A stretch of DNA of 6,120 bases from Oscillospiraceae bacterium (GTDB lineage Bacteria; Bacillota; Clostridia; Oscillospirales; Acutalibacteraceae). The stretch spans positions 1-6,120 of the forward strand of contig WQRM01000097.1 of assembly GCA_009786735.1 (NCBI GenBank), in the 5' to 3' direction. The notes under the pieces were generated by a model that ran no database searches, was not told the origin of the DNA, and saw only the letters and a list, made by a program, of their open reading frames with translations. Made by a program: the position numbers and the translations under genes. This document shows, in pieces, positions 1 to 6,120 of this stretch. Each line of letters begins with the position of its first letter. The stretch's first letter is position 1.

Positions 1-18
1 CGGCACAACGGTATTGAT

Positions 19-47
19 TTGACTAAAAACAATCCTCATAATACTAT
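19..47 (+). promoter_or_regulatory. Possible second upstream promoter for the exported-protein gene
   Basis: TTGACT at 19-24 and TACTAT at 42-47 are 17 bp apart, a five-of-six and a four-of-six match to the consensus. It overlaps the leftward candidate promoter in the same AT-rich patch, so one of the two may be chance. The stronger promoter for the rightward gene is at 112-141. Confidence 0.25.
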
Positions 48-74
48 TATAACACACTTTATTGAAAAGTGCAA
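46..74 (-). promoter_or_regulatory. Candidate leftward sigma-A promoter with extended -10
   Basis: On the minus strand a perfect TATAAT (bases 51 to 46) is preceded by TG with one base between, the extended -10 form. At 17 bp spacing a weak -35, TTGCAC, lies at 74-69. It would fire out of the left edge of the window, so its gene is not visible. A 6-bp inverted repeat (CACTTT 55-60, AAAGTG 66-71) sits in the spacer and could be an operator, but this is speculation. The AT-rich stretch also contains a competing plus-strand match. Confidence 0.4.
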
Positions 75-111
75 GGGGTTTGCCAGACACACAAAAAATT
101 CACAAAAGCAC

Positions 112-141
112 TTGACAATCACCCGGCGTGCGTTGTATAAT
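112..141 (+). promoter_or_regulatory. Strong sigma-A promoter for the exported-protein gene
   Basis: Perfect TTGACA (112-117) and perfect TATAAT (136-141) are separated by 18 bp. Transcription should start near 148, leaving a leader of about 28 nt that carries the GGAGGT ribosome binding site at 164-169. Two perfect hexamers are rare by chance and suggest high constitutive expression. The location also rules out a translation start upstream of about 148. Confidence 0.8.
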
Positions 142-175
142 GGTTACACATTTAATGAAGGTTGGAGGTCTTTTC

Positions 176-883
176 GTGAAAAAACATACCAAACGATTGC
201 TTGCCCTCGCACTGGTCGCGCTGATGATGCTGCCGCTGACGATGACTGCCAGCGCAAACACCGCAGCGCCTCGCACACCGTTTTTCTCTGCGCGCATCAG
301 CAACACGCGCAATTCCGGTCTGTATCGCCTCACGTTCCGCGGCGAAACCGGTGCCACCATCACGGACCACATGCTGGCTTATTTCGTCAGAGGCACCAGT
401 TCGCGCCACGAAGCACGTTCGCGCCATTCCCTCGGCCGCAACCACACCCAGTTCACCGGCAGTTTCTCCGTGGACAGCAATGTTGCCACCGTTGCTTCTT
501 TTTATGGTGACGGACGCCTGCTGCGCACGGTGGATATTCCTGCTTTTCAAATACCCGAAACCATCGGCAATACCTCAAACCCAAACGATATCATCTTCGT
601 ACCAACCGGATTTCGGGTGAACTTCTCCGTCAATGTCACGGGTGTGCGCCACTTGGAAATCCGCATACATGCCCCGAATGCTCCCGCAAGCGGACGCACC
701 GACGCGCTGATTATGCTGGCCAATGCCACGCTGGGCACCGCGCCGTATGACGGCCGCATTGAAGGTCCAGAGCTTACATCTTCGCAGCACCTTTGGCACA
801 ATGTGCAGAGGAACTGGCGCTGGATTGTAGCGGGCGTAGTTGCGGTGGGTGCCGTGGCCGTTGTGGTTCTCGCTAATCTCTAG
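176..883 (+). CDS. Exported 235-aa protein with C-terminal membrane anchor, unknown family
   Basis: I do not recognise the family. The start is GTG at 176: GGAGGT lies 6 nt upstream, and the frame's earlier ATG (128) lies inside the promoter. Residues 1-27 form a classic signal peptide: basic KKHTKR, a Leu/Ala-rich core, then an ASA cleavage site before Asn28. Residues 28 to about 210 are a polar, cysteine-free extracytoplasmic region rich in Thr, Ser, Asn and Arg, with alternating hydrophobic stretches (for example 141-165) suggesting beta structure. Residues 216-233 are a Val/Ala-rich transmembrane helix flanked by Trp214 and Trp216, leaving almost no cytoplasmic tail (Asn-Leu). The predicted topology is type I, anchored in the membrane with its domain outside. 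There is no LPXTG motif and no lipobox. The gene stands alone between its own promoter and terminator. A surface or envelope role is inferred from topology only. Confidence 0.8.
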   Translation: MKKHTKRLLALALVALMMLPLTMTASANTAAPRTPFFSARISNTRNSGLYRLTFRGETGATITDHMLAYFVRGTSSRHEARSRHSLGRNHTQFTGSFSVDSNVATVASFYGDGRLLRTVDIPAFQIPETIGNTSNPNDIIFVPTGFRVNFSVNVTGVRHLEIRIHAPNAPASGRTDALIMLANATLGTAPYDGRIEGPELTSSQHLWHNVQRNWRWIVAGVVAVGAVAVVVLANL

Positions 884-890
884 TATACGC

Positions 891-928
891 AAAAAATCGA
901 CTCCCCTGCTGCAACGCAGGGGAGTTTT
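891..928. terminator. Bidirectional rho-independent terminator
   Basis: A 10-bp perfect stem (900-909 pairing with 916-925, arm CTCCCCTGC, loop TGCAAC) is followed by TTTT on the plus strand. On the minus strand it is followed by TCGATTTTTT. It lies between the converging ends of the exported-protein gene (stop 881-883) and the flavin reductase gene (stop 931-933) and can serve both. Confidence 0.85.
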
Positions 929-930
929 GA

Positions 931-1425
931 TTATGCGGTTTTGCGCAGGCACTGCACGATTTCGCCAACGAACATGCAGTGGTAGTCGCCGTCGTAGTGC
1001 GTGGCGATGTGTGGGTCGATGAACCCCGCGGGGTCGAGATCTTGCGCGTGCAGCTTGCGGCAAACCAGCACGAGCTCGGCTTCGGCGGGGAAGACAGCCT
1101 CCCTTTCCACCTGTGTGGTGAGCCCTGCTTGCGCGATTTTTTCGCCGTCGCGTCCGCTGAGCTTGCCGCACAGCGTGAGGGTTTCCTTCGGCAGACCGAA
1201 CGCCAGCGTGAAGTAGTCCTGCGCTTGCATCAGCTCATATGTATAGCGCTGCGGACGCACGAACACAAAGGCTACATCGTGCCGCCAGAGCTTGCCCACG
1301 CCGCCCCAGCTGATGGTCATGGTGTTCCAGTGGGCGGATGTGCCCGCCGACAGCAGCGCCCAGTCGTCAGCGATGAGCTTGATGGGGTGCGCGGTGTCGC
1401 GGATATCGATTGCTTGAAATGGCAT
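931..1425 (-). CDS. Flavin reductase-like FMN-binding protein
   Basis: This 164-residue protein fits the flavin reductase-like (split-barrel, FMN-binding) family in size and pattern. Residues 34-47, NTMTISWGGVGKLW, match the flavin-contacting segment near the N-terminus. FVRPQRYT follows at 55-62, and SGRDGEKIAQAGLT at 90-103 resembles the conserved SGRD-K-GLT segment. Members bind FMN and act as cytoplasmic NAD(P)H:flavin oxidoreductases or as electron carriers. The precise substrate cannot be told from the sequence. The ATG at 1423-1425 has a strong AAAGGAGG site (1435-1442) 9 nt upstream. No good promoter fits in the 30 bp before it, so it is probably expressed by read-through from the small gene upstream (1512-1655), past the hairpin at 1459-1490, or from an unrecognised promoter inside that gene. 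Confidence 0.88.
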   Translation of the reverse strand: MPFQAIDIRDTAHPIKLIADDWALLSAGTSAHWNTMTISWGGVGKLWRHDVAFVFVRPQRYTYELMQAQDYFTLAFGLPKETLTLCGKLSGRDGEKIAQAGLTTQVEREAVFPAEAELVLVCRKLHAQDLDPAGFIDPHIATHYDGDYHCMFVGEIVQCLRKTA

Positions 1426-1458
1426 ATAAAAAGTCCTCCTTTGCCTGCATGCATATGC

Positions 1459-1490
1459 AAAACGAGCCCCGGCTATGCCGAAACTCGTTT
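1459..1490 (-). terminator. Hairpin, probable leaky terminator or attenuator
   Basis: On the minus strand AAACGAG (1490-1484) pairs with CTCGTTT (1466-1460). Inside it CGGC (1480-1477) pairs with GCCG (1473-1470) around a 3-nt loop, with a symmetric internal loop of TTT against GGG. A run of only four T (1462-1459) follows. It lies 21 bp after the stop of the 47-codon gene and just before the flavin reductase ribosome binding site. It could end the small transcript partially, protect its 3' end, or act as an attenuator. The short T tract makes full termination doubtful. Confidence 0.55.
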
Positions 1491-1511
1491 CTCCGATAGA
1501 TTGGCTGGTGC

Positions 1512-1655
1512 TTAATAGGGCACTACGCCGCTGCTGAACAGATCGCTGAACCAGTTAATCAGCGCGGGAATGCCGAGGAACAGGTCGCGAAGGCCTGTGC
1601 CAAGCAGAGCAAGTGCGCGCCCAAGAGCCACGAGTACTTCGAAAAATGCGAACAT
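1512..1655 (-). CDS. Small 47-aa hydrophobic/amphipathic protein, unknown function
   Basis: The reading frame starts at ATG (1655-1653) and ends at TAA (1514-1512). AAGGAGAT at 1670-1663 lies 7 nt upstream, and a near-consensus promoter sits at 1736-1708. The protein starts MFAFFEVLVALGRALALLG and ends LINWFSDLFSSGVVPY. It has no cysteine, only five charged residues (Glu6, Arg13, Arg23, Asp24, Asp38; net -1) and a GIP turn at 28-30. That suggests two membrane-active or membrane-bound helices (about 3-20 and 22-42). It has no signal peptidase site. By composition it could be a small membrane protein, a peptide like the phenol-soluble modulins, a type I toxin-like peptide or a partner of the flavin reductase downstream. 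None of these is shown. The promoter, ribosome binding site and following hairpin support it being a real gene. Confidence 0.65.
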   Translation of the reverse strand: MFAFFEVLVALGRALALLGTGLRDLFLGIPALINWFSDLFSSGVVPY

Positions 1656-1679
1656 AATACGTATCTCCTTTTGTTTATT

Positions 1680-1700
1680 TAGCCACTTCAACGTGGGCTA
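1680..1700 (-). other. Stem-loop at the predicted 5' end of the small-gene mRNA
   Basis: On the minus strand TAGC-C-CAC (1700-1693, one bulged base) pairs with GTGGCTA (1686-1680) around the 6-nt loop GTTGAA. The promoter at 1708-1736 should start transcripts near 1701, so this hairpin would be the very first structure of the mRNA. Such 5' stem-loops are known to stabilise bacterial mRNAs. The role here is inferred. Confidence 0.4.
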
Positions 1701-1707
1701 TAGGCAT

Positions 1708-1753
1708 AGTTTACCATAGATTGCAGAGCTTGTCAAGGGGTTTTTTGAAAAAA
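1708..1753 (-). promoter_or_regulatory. Strong promoter of the 47-codon gene, with UP-like A/T tracts
   Basis: On the minus strand TTGACA (1736-1731) is followed after 17 bp by TAAACT (1713-1708), preceded by TG in the extended -10 position. Directly upstream lie CCCC (1740-1737), AAAAAA (1746-1741), C, and TTTTTT (1753-1748), an arrangement like an UP element that would contact the RNA polymerase alpha subunit. The leader would be about 46 nt. Confidence 0.7.
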
Positions 1754-1774
1754 GTTAGTTTTAACTAATTTTTT
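1749..1774. other. AT-rich inverted repeat
   Basis: TTAGTT (1755-1760) and AACTAA (1763-1768) form an inverted repeat extended by A-runs and T-runs to about 12 pairs, with one G-T position (1754/1769). It lies between the chaperone operon terminator and the small-gene promoter. It could be a backup terminator, since T runs follow on either strand, or part of the UP-like region. Its pairing is weak because it is almost all A-T. Confidence 0.35.
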
Positions 1775-1777
1775 GTG

Positions 1778-1810
1778 AAAAAATCATGGACGACCCATCA
1801 GCCGCCCATG
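1778..1810 (-). terminator. Rho-independent terminator of the chaperone operon
   Basis: On the minus strand CATGGGCGGC (1810-1801) pairs with GTCGTCCATG (1794-1785), ten pairs of which two are G-U, around the loop TGATGG. It is followed by A and then TTTTTT (1783-1778). It is 97 bp downstream of the dnaJ stop, and a repeat insertion appears to have pushed it away from the gene (see 1814-1921). Confidence 0.8.
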
Positions 1811-1813
1811 CAT

Positions 1814-1921
1814 GTTATTTTTTTCTGCGAAGCGTAATCGTGCACAGCGAAGCGACCGAGCCCCACCGCAGGTGGCAGCGAAGCGGCCGAGCTCCACCGC
1901 AGGTGGTTATTTTTTTCTGCG
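1814..1921. repeat. 16-bp direct repeat bracketing an insertion at the end of dnaJ
   Basis: The same 16 bases (plus strand GTTATTTTTTTCTGCG) occur at 1814-1829 and 1906-1921, 92 bp apart. The right copy carries the last dnaJ codons and its TAA (1909-1907). The left copy is a perfect duplicate of that end outside the gene. The sequence between holds two 31-bp tandem repeats and a 15-bp remnant (1830-1844). This is what a target-site duplication around an inserted element, or a slippage duplication, would leave. Confidence 0.7.
1845..1906 (-). repeat. Two 31-bp tandem repeat units after the dnaJ stop
   Basis: Units 1845-1875 and 1876-1906 differ at 2 of 31 positions. On the minus strand each begins with the palindrome CCACC-TGC-GGTGG, which can form a 5-bp hairpin, and ends with CGCTTCGCTG. 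The first unit begins at the base directly after the dnaJ TAA. CGAAGCG recurs once more in the remnant at 1828-1834. There are no spacers and only two copies, so this is not a CRISPR array. The composition resembles short intergenic repeats of clostridial genomes. Confidence 0.8.
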
Positions 1922-3103
1922 GCTGAAGAAGCCACCGCCGCCTTTGCCTTCGTCCACGATGGGCGGCTGCTTGGGTTGCGCCGCTTTGGCAGTGGGCGGA
2001 TAGCTCTGCTTGAGCTGCTCGAACACGGCTTTTTGCGCGCTGCCGACTTTCGGCACTTCCACCTGCAGGCGCACGAACAAGTCACCACGCCGCCCGCCGC
2101 CTTGCAACACGGGAATCCCCTTGCCGCGCAGAGTGAGGATCGTGCCGGGCTGTGTGCCAGCCGCGAGGGTGTATTCCGCGTCGTCGTCGAGGGTGGGGAG
2201 CTTCAGCGTGTCGCCCAGCGCGGCTTGCCAAAACTGCACGGTGACTTCGCACCACAGGTCAAAGCCTTCGCGCTCGAAGATTTCGTGCGGGCGCACCGCC
2301 ACATGCACGAGCAAATCCCCTGCCGGACCACCGTTTTGCCCGCGATTGCCCTCGCCGCCCACACGCAGCGTTTGCCCGTTATCGATGCCCGCGGGCACAT
2401 TGAAGTCCACCGATGTGCGTTTGCGCACACGACCACCGCCACGGCAAGTTTGGCAGGGCTGCTCAATCACTTTGCCCTTGCCTGCGCACTTGGCGCAGGT
2501 TTTGGCGGAGCTAATCATCCCAAAGGGCGTGGCTTGTTGCACACGCACTTGACCGGTGCCGCGGCATTCGTCGCAGGACTTGATGGTGCTGCCTTTGGTC
2601 GCGCCAGTGCCATTGCAATCGCCACAAACCTCAACACGGTTGAGCTCTTTGCTGCGTTTGCAGCCCTTGGCGGCCTCTTCAAAAGAGATGACGATGCGCT
2701 CCTCGAGGTCGGTGCCTTGGCGTGGCGCGTTGGGGTTTGCGGTGCGCCCGCCGCCGAATCCACCGCCGAAGAAGTTGCCAAACAGGTCGCCCAAGTCGAT
2801 GTCTACCCCGCCACCGAATCCGCCGCCGCCAAAGCCACCGCCGAATGGTCCGCCTGCGCCCCCGCCCATGTTGGGGTCAACGCCTGCGTGGCCGAATTGG
2901 TCGTAGCGGGATTTTTTTTGCGGGTCACTGAGCACATCATAGGCCGCGTTAACCTCTTTCATGCGCTCTTCGGCTTGTTTGTCGCCGGGGTTGAGGTCGG
3001 GGTGATATTGCTTGGTCATGGCGCGGTAGCCTTTTTTGATTTCGTCTTCGCTTGCACCACGCCGCAGGCCAAGCACCTCGTAATAGTCACGTTTATCAGC
3101 CAT
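1907..3103 (-). CDS. dnaJ: DnaJ, Hsp40 co-chaperone (type I)
   Basis: The 398-residue protein carries all parts of a type I DnaJ. The J domain (about 5-70) has HPD at 34-36, which stimulates DnaK ATP hydrolysis. A Gly/Phe-rich linker (about 77-120) contains DLGDLFGNFF. The zinc centre has four CxxCxGxG motifs at 160-167, 177-184, 203-210 and 217-224, all eight cysteines present. Beta-sandwich substrate domains follow (about 225-350), then a short tail with GGGG and the basic end FSRRKK. It binds unfolded proteins in the cytoplasm and delivers them to DnaK. The start chosen is ATG at 3103, giving MADKRDYYEVLG, typical of the family, with GGAGA 6 nt upstream. An in-frame ATG at 3115 lacks a proper site and lies beside the repeat at 3117-3161. 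It is the last gene of the chaperone operon, 178 bp after dnaK. Confidence 0.98.
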   Translation of the reverse strand: MADKRDYYEVLGLRRGASEDEIKKGYRAMTKQYHPDLNPGDKQAEERMKEVNAAYDVLSDPQKKSRYDQFGHAGVDPNMGGGAGGPFGGGFGGGGFGGGVDIDLGDLFGNFFGGGFGGGRTANPNAPRQGTDLEERIVISFEEAAKGCKRSKELNRVEVCGDCNGTGATKGSTIKSCDECRGTGQVRVQQATPFGMISSAKTCAKCAGKGKVIEQPCQTCRGGGRVRKRTSVDFNVPAGIDNGQTLRVGGEGNRGQNGGPAGDLLVHVAVRPHEIFEREGFDLWCEVTVQFWQAALGDTLKLPTLDDDAEYTLAAGTQPGTILTLRGKGIPVLQGGGRRGDLFVRLQVEVPKVGSAQKAVFEQLKQSYPPTAKAAQPKQPPIVDEGKGGGGFFSRRKK

Positions 3104-3116
3104 GTGGGTCTCCATT

Positions 3117-3161
3117 ACCCCCACCGCCCACTTCGTGGGCACCTCCCCCCAAGGGGGAGGC
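3117..3161 (-). repeat. Palindromic repeat element, copy A, in the dnaJ leader
   Basis: Read on the minus strand it has two hairpins: CCTCCCCC-TT-GGGGGG, then GCCCAC-GAA-GTGGGC, and ends in CGGTGGGGGT. Copy B (3240-3282) has the same design on the opposite strand, so the two face each other. The second stem differs in sequence between copies but stays paired. Its inner end lies 4 bp from the dnaJ ribosome binding site, so it could influence dnaJ translation or mRNA processing. No T tract follows, so it is not an ordinary terminator. Confidence 0.75.
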
Positions 3162-3178
3162 ATCAGCTAGGCGGGTTG

Positions 3179-3207
3179 ATTTTACTAAAGTATTTTAAGT
3201 CAAACAA
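3179..3207 (-). promoter_or_regulatory. Weak candidate internal promoter before dnaJ
   Basis: On the minus strand TTGTTT (3207-3202) and TAAAAT (3184-3179) are 17 bp apart in the AT-rich stretch between the two repeat copies. The -10 matches five of six bases, but the -35 matches only the initial TTG. It could give dnaJ some expression independent of dnaK. The nearby TTGACT (3203-3198) has only 13 bp to the same -10 and is not usable with it. Confidence 0.25.
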
Positions 3208-3239
3208 CATACAGCGTGCAAACAGCGCACTCGCTTTGT

Positions 3240-3281
3240 GCCTCCCCCTTGGGGGAGGTGGCGCGAACGCGCCGGTGGGGG

Positions 3282-3282
<1 letters not shown>
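3240..3282 (+). repeat. Palindromic repeat element, copy B, at the dnaK stop
   Basis: The plus-strand hairpins are CCTCCCCC (3241-3248) with GGGGGAGG (3251-3258), and GGCGCG (3260-3265) with CGCGCC (3268-3273), followed by CGGTGGGGGT (3273-3282). Its last base is the third base of the dnaK stop codon on the minus strand (TGA, 3284-3282). With copy A it makes a 166-bp unit, 3117-3282, whose ends ACCCCCACCG and CGGTGGGGGT are perfect 10-bp inverted repeats. Confidence 0.75.
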
Positions 3283-5087
<1,805 letters not shown>

Positions 5088-5152
5088 GTGATTTATCCTC
5101 CTGATGTGTGTAAATGTGTGTTATGATTTGGTTTCTCTGGATTTATGTCGGT

Positions 5153-5173
5153 GCGGCGAGTGATACTCGCCGC
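5153..5173. repeat. Perfect 9-bp stem-loop in the dnaK leader
   Basis: GCGGCGAGT (5153-5161) pairs with ACTCGCCGC (5165-5173) around a 3-nt loop. It lies 66 bp upstream of dnaK. It is not a CIRCE operator, which would be TTAGCACTC, nine bases, then GAGTGCTAA. No T tract follows on the minus strand. It could mark an mRNA processing or stability site in the grpE-dnaK gap. Confidence 0.5.
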
Positions 5174-5194
5174 CTATAACGTGTGTTCGGTGGG

Positions 5195-5213
5195 GTGCGC
5201 GTGGTACGCGCAC
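5195..5213. repeat. Perfect 8-bp stem-loop in the grpE-dnaK gap
   Basis: GTGCGCGT (5195-5202) pairs with ACGCGCAC (5206-5213) around GGT. It is 21 bp from the hairpin at 5153-5173. A third, weaker hairpin follows at 5227-5246 (AGCCGC with GCGGCT, 8-nt loop). None has a T tract on the minus strand, so they look structural rather than terminating. Confidence 0.5.
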
Positions 5214-5274
5214 GTGCCCGCGAGGGAGCCGCTCGGGGTGGCGGCTTGATTAAGCTTTCAAATGTTGTCAAACG

Positions 5275-5398
5275 GACGGCCTCCTCGTTTACGAGGGGGC
5301 TGTCATCGCGAACATGTCTTGCCGTTTCATCAACTTTGGCGCGATGACTGGGGGAGCGCGGCTTGCAGGCGGTGGGGGTCTAGTTCGCAACCCCCACC
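5275..5398. repeat. Degenerate or composite repeat element, copy C, at the grpE stop
   Basis: From left to right on the plus strand: a long hairpin (5275-5288 with 5291-5304, including CCTCGT/ACGAGG and two G-T positions); a perfect 9-bp inverted repeat GTCATCGCG (5302-5310) with CGCGATGAC (5340-5348) around 29 nt; GGGGGAG (5350-5356); and CGGTGGGGGT (5370-5379). The layout of two stems followed by CGGTGGGGGT follows copies A and B, with extra sequence in the loop. The end also pairs with ACCCCCACC (5390-5398) inside grpE, which puts the grpE stop codon in a hairpin loop. Membership in the same family is inferred. Confidence 0.45.
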
Positions 5399-5859
5399 AT
5401 CGCCTCGCGGATGACCTTATCCCTCATGCGATAGCCCTTGGAGTGCACTGCCATGATCGTGTTCGCGCCGAAGTTTTCGTCCTCCACATGCATCACGGCG
5501 TTGTGGCAGTTGGGGTCAAATTCCTCGCCCGGCTCGCCGAACGCCGCGACCTCGTTGGACGCAAACATGGCAATGAATTGGTCGAAAATCATCTGCACGC
5601 CCTGCTTGTAGTCGTCCAAGCTGCCATCGGCGCAGGCGGCACGCTCAAAGTTGTCCATCAGCGGCAGCAGCTGCTTGAATACGTCTGCGCGGGCGTTTTG
5701 CCAAGCCAGCTCGGTGTCACGCGCGGTGCGTTTTTTGTAGTTGTCGAACTCCGCGGCAAGGCGCAACAGCTGGTCTCTGGTCGATTTCAGCTCCTCCACC
5801 ACGGGGTCGAGCAGCACGTCTTCCTCCTGCTCGATTTCTTGCTCTACGTTGTCGTTCAC
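5380..5859 (-). CDS. grpE: GrpE, nucleotide exchange factor for DnaK
   Basis: The 159-residue protein is short for GrpE (usually about 180-200), mostly because the disordered N-terminal part is brief. An acidic start (EQEIEQEED) leads into the long dimerising helix (about 18-60) with the conserved FDNYKKRT (38-45). LLPLMDNFERA (64-74) follows, and then the beta-wing domain (about 105-159) with EEFDPNCHNAV (112-122) and KGYRMRDKVIREAMV (141-155). It releases ADP from DnaK and so resets the chaperone cycle. The start is GTG at 5859, with AGGAGG 9 nt upstream. This GTG overlaps the hrcA stop (GTGA, 5859-5856), so translation is probably coupled. The 292-bp gap to dnaK is large for this operon. 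Confidence 0.97.
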   Translation of the reverse strand: MNDNVEQEIEQEEDVLLDPVVEELKSTRDQLLRLAAEFDNYKKRTARDTELAWQNARADVFKQLLPLMDNFERAACADGSLDDYKQGVQMIFDQFIAMFASNEVAAFGEPGEEFDPNCHNAVMHVEDENFGANTIMAVHSKGYRMRDKVIREAMVGVAN

Positions 5860-6120
5860 TCGTCTAGTCCTCCTGTTAACATGTCACCCAGCAGTGCGGC
5901 GATAAACTGCAAGCCGGGGATGATTTTTGCATAGTCCATGCGCTGTGTGCCCACCACGCCCAGCACACCGCCCATGTCGCCACCGATGGCATAGGGCGAA
6001 ACCAACATGGTCGTGCCCGGCTGCAGCGGACCTTCGCCGCCCAGCAGCACCGTGACCTGTGCGGGCAACAACTGCGCCGCATGTTGGGTAATCTGCTGCA
6101 CATTGAGCTGTGGCGGCAGG
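5856..6120 (-). CDS. hrcA: HrcA, heat-inducible transcription repressor (partial, C-terminal end)
   Basis: Only the last 87 codons are inside the window; the reading frame is open through the right edge, and the DNA-binding N-terminal part is missing. The segment YAIGGDMGGVLGVVGTQRMD followed by YAKIIP matches the conserved HrcA C-terminus (family pattern: Gly-rich, then IGP-TRMDY-KVI). HrcA dimers bind CIRCE operators and repress the dnaK and often groE operons, and GroEL assists HrcA folding. The position directly before grpE is the standard Firmicutes order and supports the call. The stop TGA (5858-5856) overlaps the grpE GTG. The operon promoter and CIRCE should lie beyond 6120. Confidence 0.93.
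   Translation of the reverse strand, partial: LPPQLNVQQITQHAAQLLPAQVTVLLGGEGPLQPGTTMLVSPYAIGGDMGGVLGVVGTQRMDYAKIIPGLQFIAALLGDMLTGGLDE

Noticed and set aside
1..39. Minus-strand ATG at 39-37 with an open frame to the left edge
   Set aside because: It would sit at the predicted transcription start with no leader. The frame is only 13 codons before the edge, so it cannot be judged.
128..175. Earlier ATG start for the exported protein
   Set aside because: It lies within the promoter, upstream of the expected transcription start, and has no ribosome binding site. The GTG at 176 has GGAGGT at ideal spacing and begins a normal signal peptide.
1845..1906. Possible CRISPR remnant
   Set aside because: The two 31-bp units are directly tandem with no spacer between them, and no cas gene is in view.
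5153..5173. Possible CIRCE operator near dnaK (GAG...CTC palindrome)
   Set aside because: CIRCE has TTAGCACTC and GAGTGCTAA with nine bases between. This palindrome is GCGGCGAGT with a 3-nt loop, and the expected CIRCE site is upstream of hrcA, outside the window.
5266..5271. Perfect minus-strand TTGACA between grpE and dnaK
   Set aside because: No acceptable -10 lies 16-18 bp downstream (CAAGCC at 17 bp), and the nearest AT-rich hexamer is only 12-13 bp away.

Overview
The window looks like a chromosomal segment of a fairly GC-rich member of the Firmicutes, most likely class Clostridia. The reasons are the heat-shock gene order hrcA-grpE-dnaK-dnaJ, strong AGGAGG-type ribosome binding sites, vegetative (sigma-A type) TTGACA/TATAAT promoters, and short palindromic intergenic repeats of a kind I associate with Oscillospirales-like genomes. 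The family or genus cannot be fixed from the sequence alone.

Right-hand part (1907-6120, minus strand): the HrcA-type chaperone operon. It holds the last 87 codons of hrcA (repressor, cut by the window edge), grpE (nucleotide exchange factor), dnaK (Hsp70) and dnaJ (Hsp40 with zinc centre), transcribed right to left. hrcA and grpE overlap by four bases. grpE-dnaK (292 bp) and dnaK-dnaJ (178 bp) are separated by unusually large gaps filled with hairpin-forming repeats. Directly after the stop codons of grpE, dnaK and dnaJ a repeat element begins with 0 or 1 base between. A rho-independent terminator closes the operon at 1778-1810. The operon promoter and the CIRCE operator expected in front of hrcA lie outside the window. 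DnaJ hands substrates to DnaK and triggers ATP hydrolysis, GrpE resets DnaK by nucleotide release, and HrcA normally represses the operon.

Middle part (931-1740, minus strand): a small unit that starts at a near-ideal promoter (1708-1736, extended -10, A/T tracts upstream). It carries a 47-codon gene (1512-1655), too short for routine ORF calling, then a hairpin that may end transcription, then a flavin reductase-like FMN-binding protein gene (931-1425).

Left part (1-890, plus strand): a strong promoter drives a single gene for an exported 235-residue protein of unknown family, with a signal peptide and a C-terminal membrane anchor. It converges on the flavin reductase gene, and one bidirectional terminator (891-928) serves both. 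A promoter facing out of the left edge suggests a divergent gene beyond the window.

The genes themselves are mostly ordinary. The less ordinary material is the repeat architecture at the stop codons of the chaperone genes, the apparent insertion with a 16-bp duplication at the end of dnaJ, and the well-equipped 47-codon gene.
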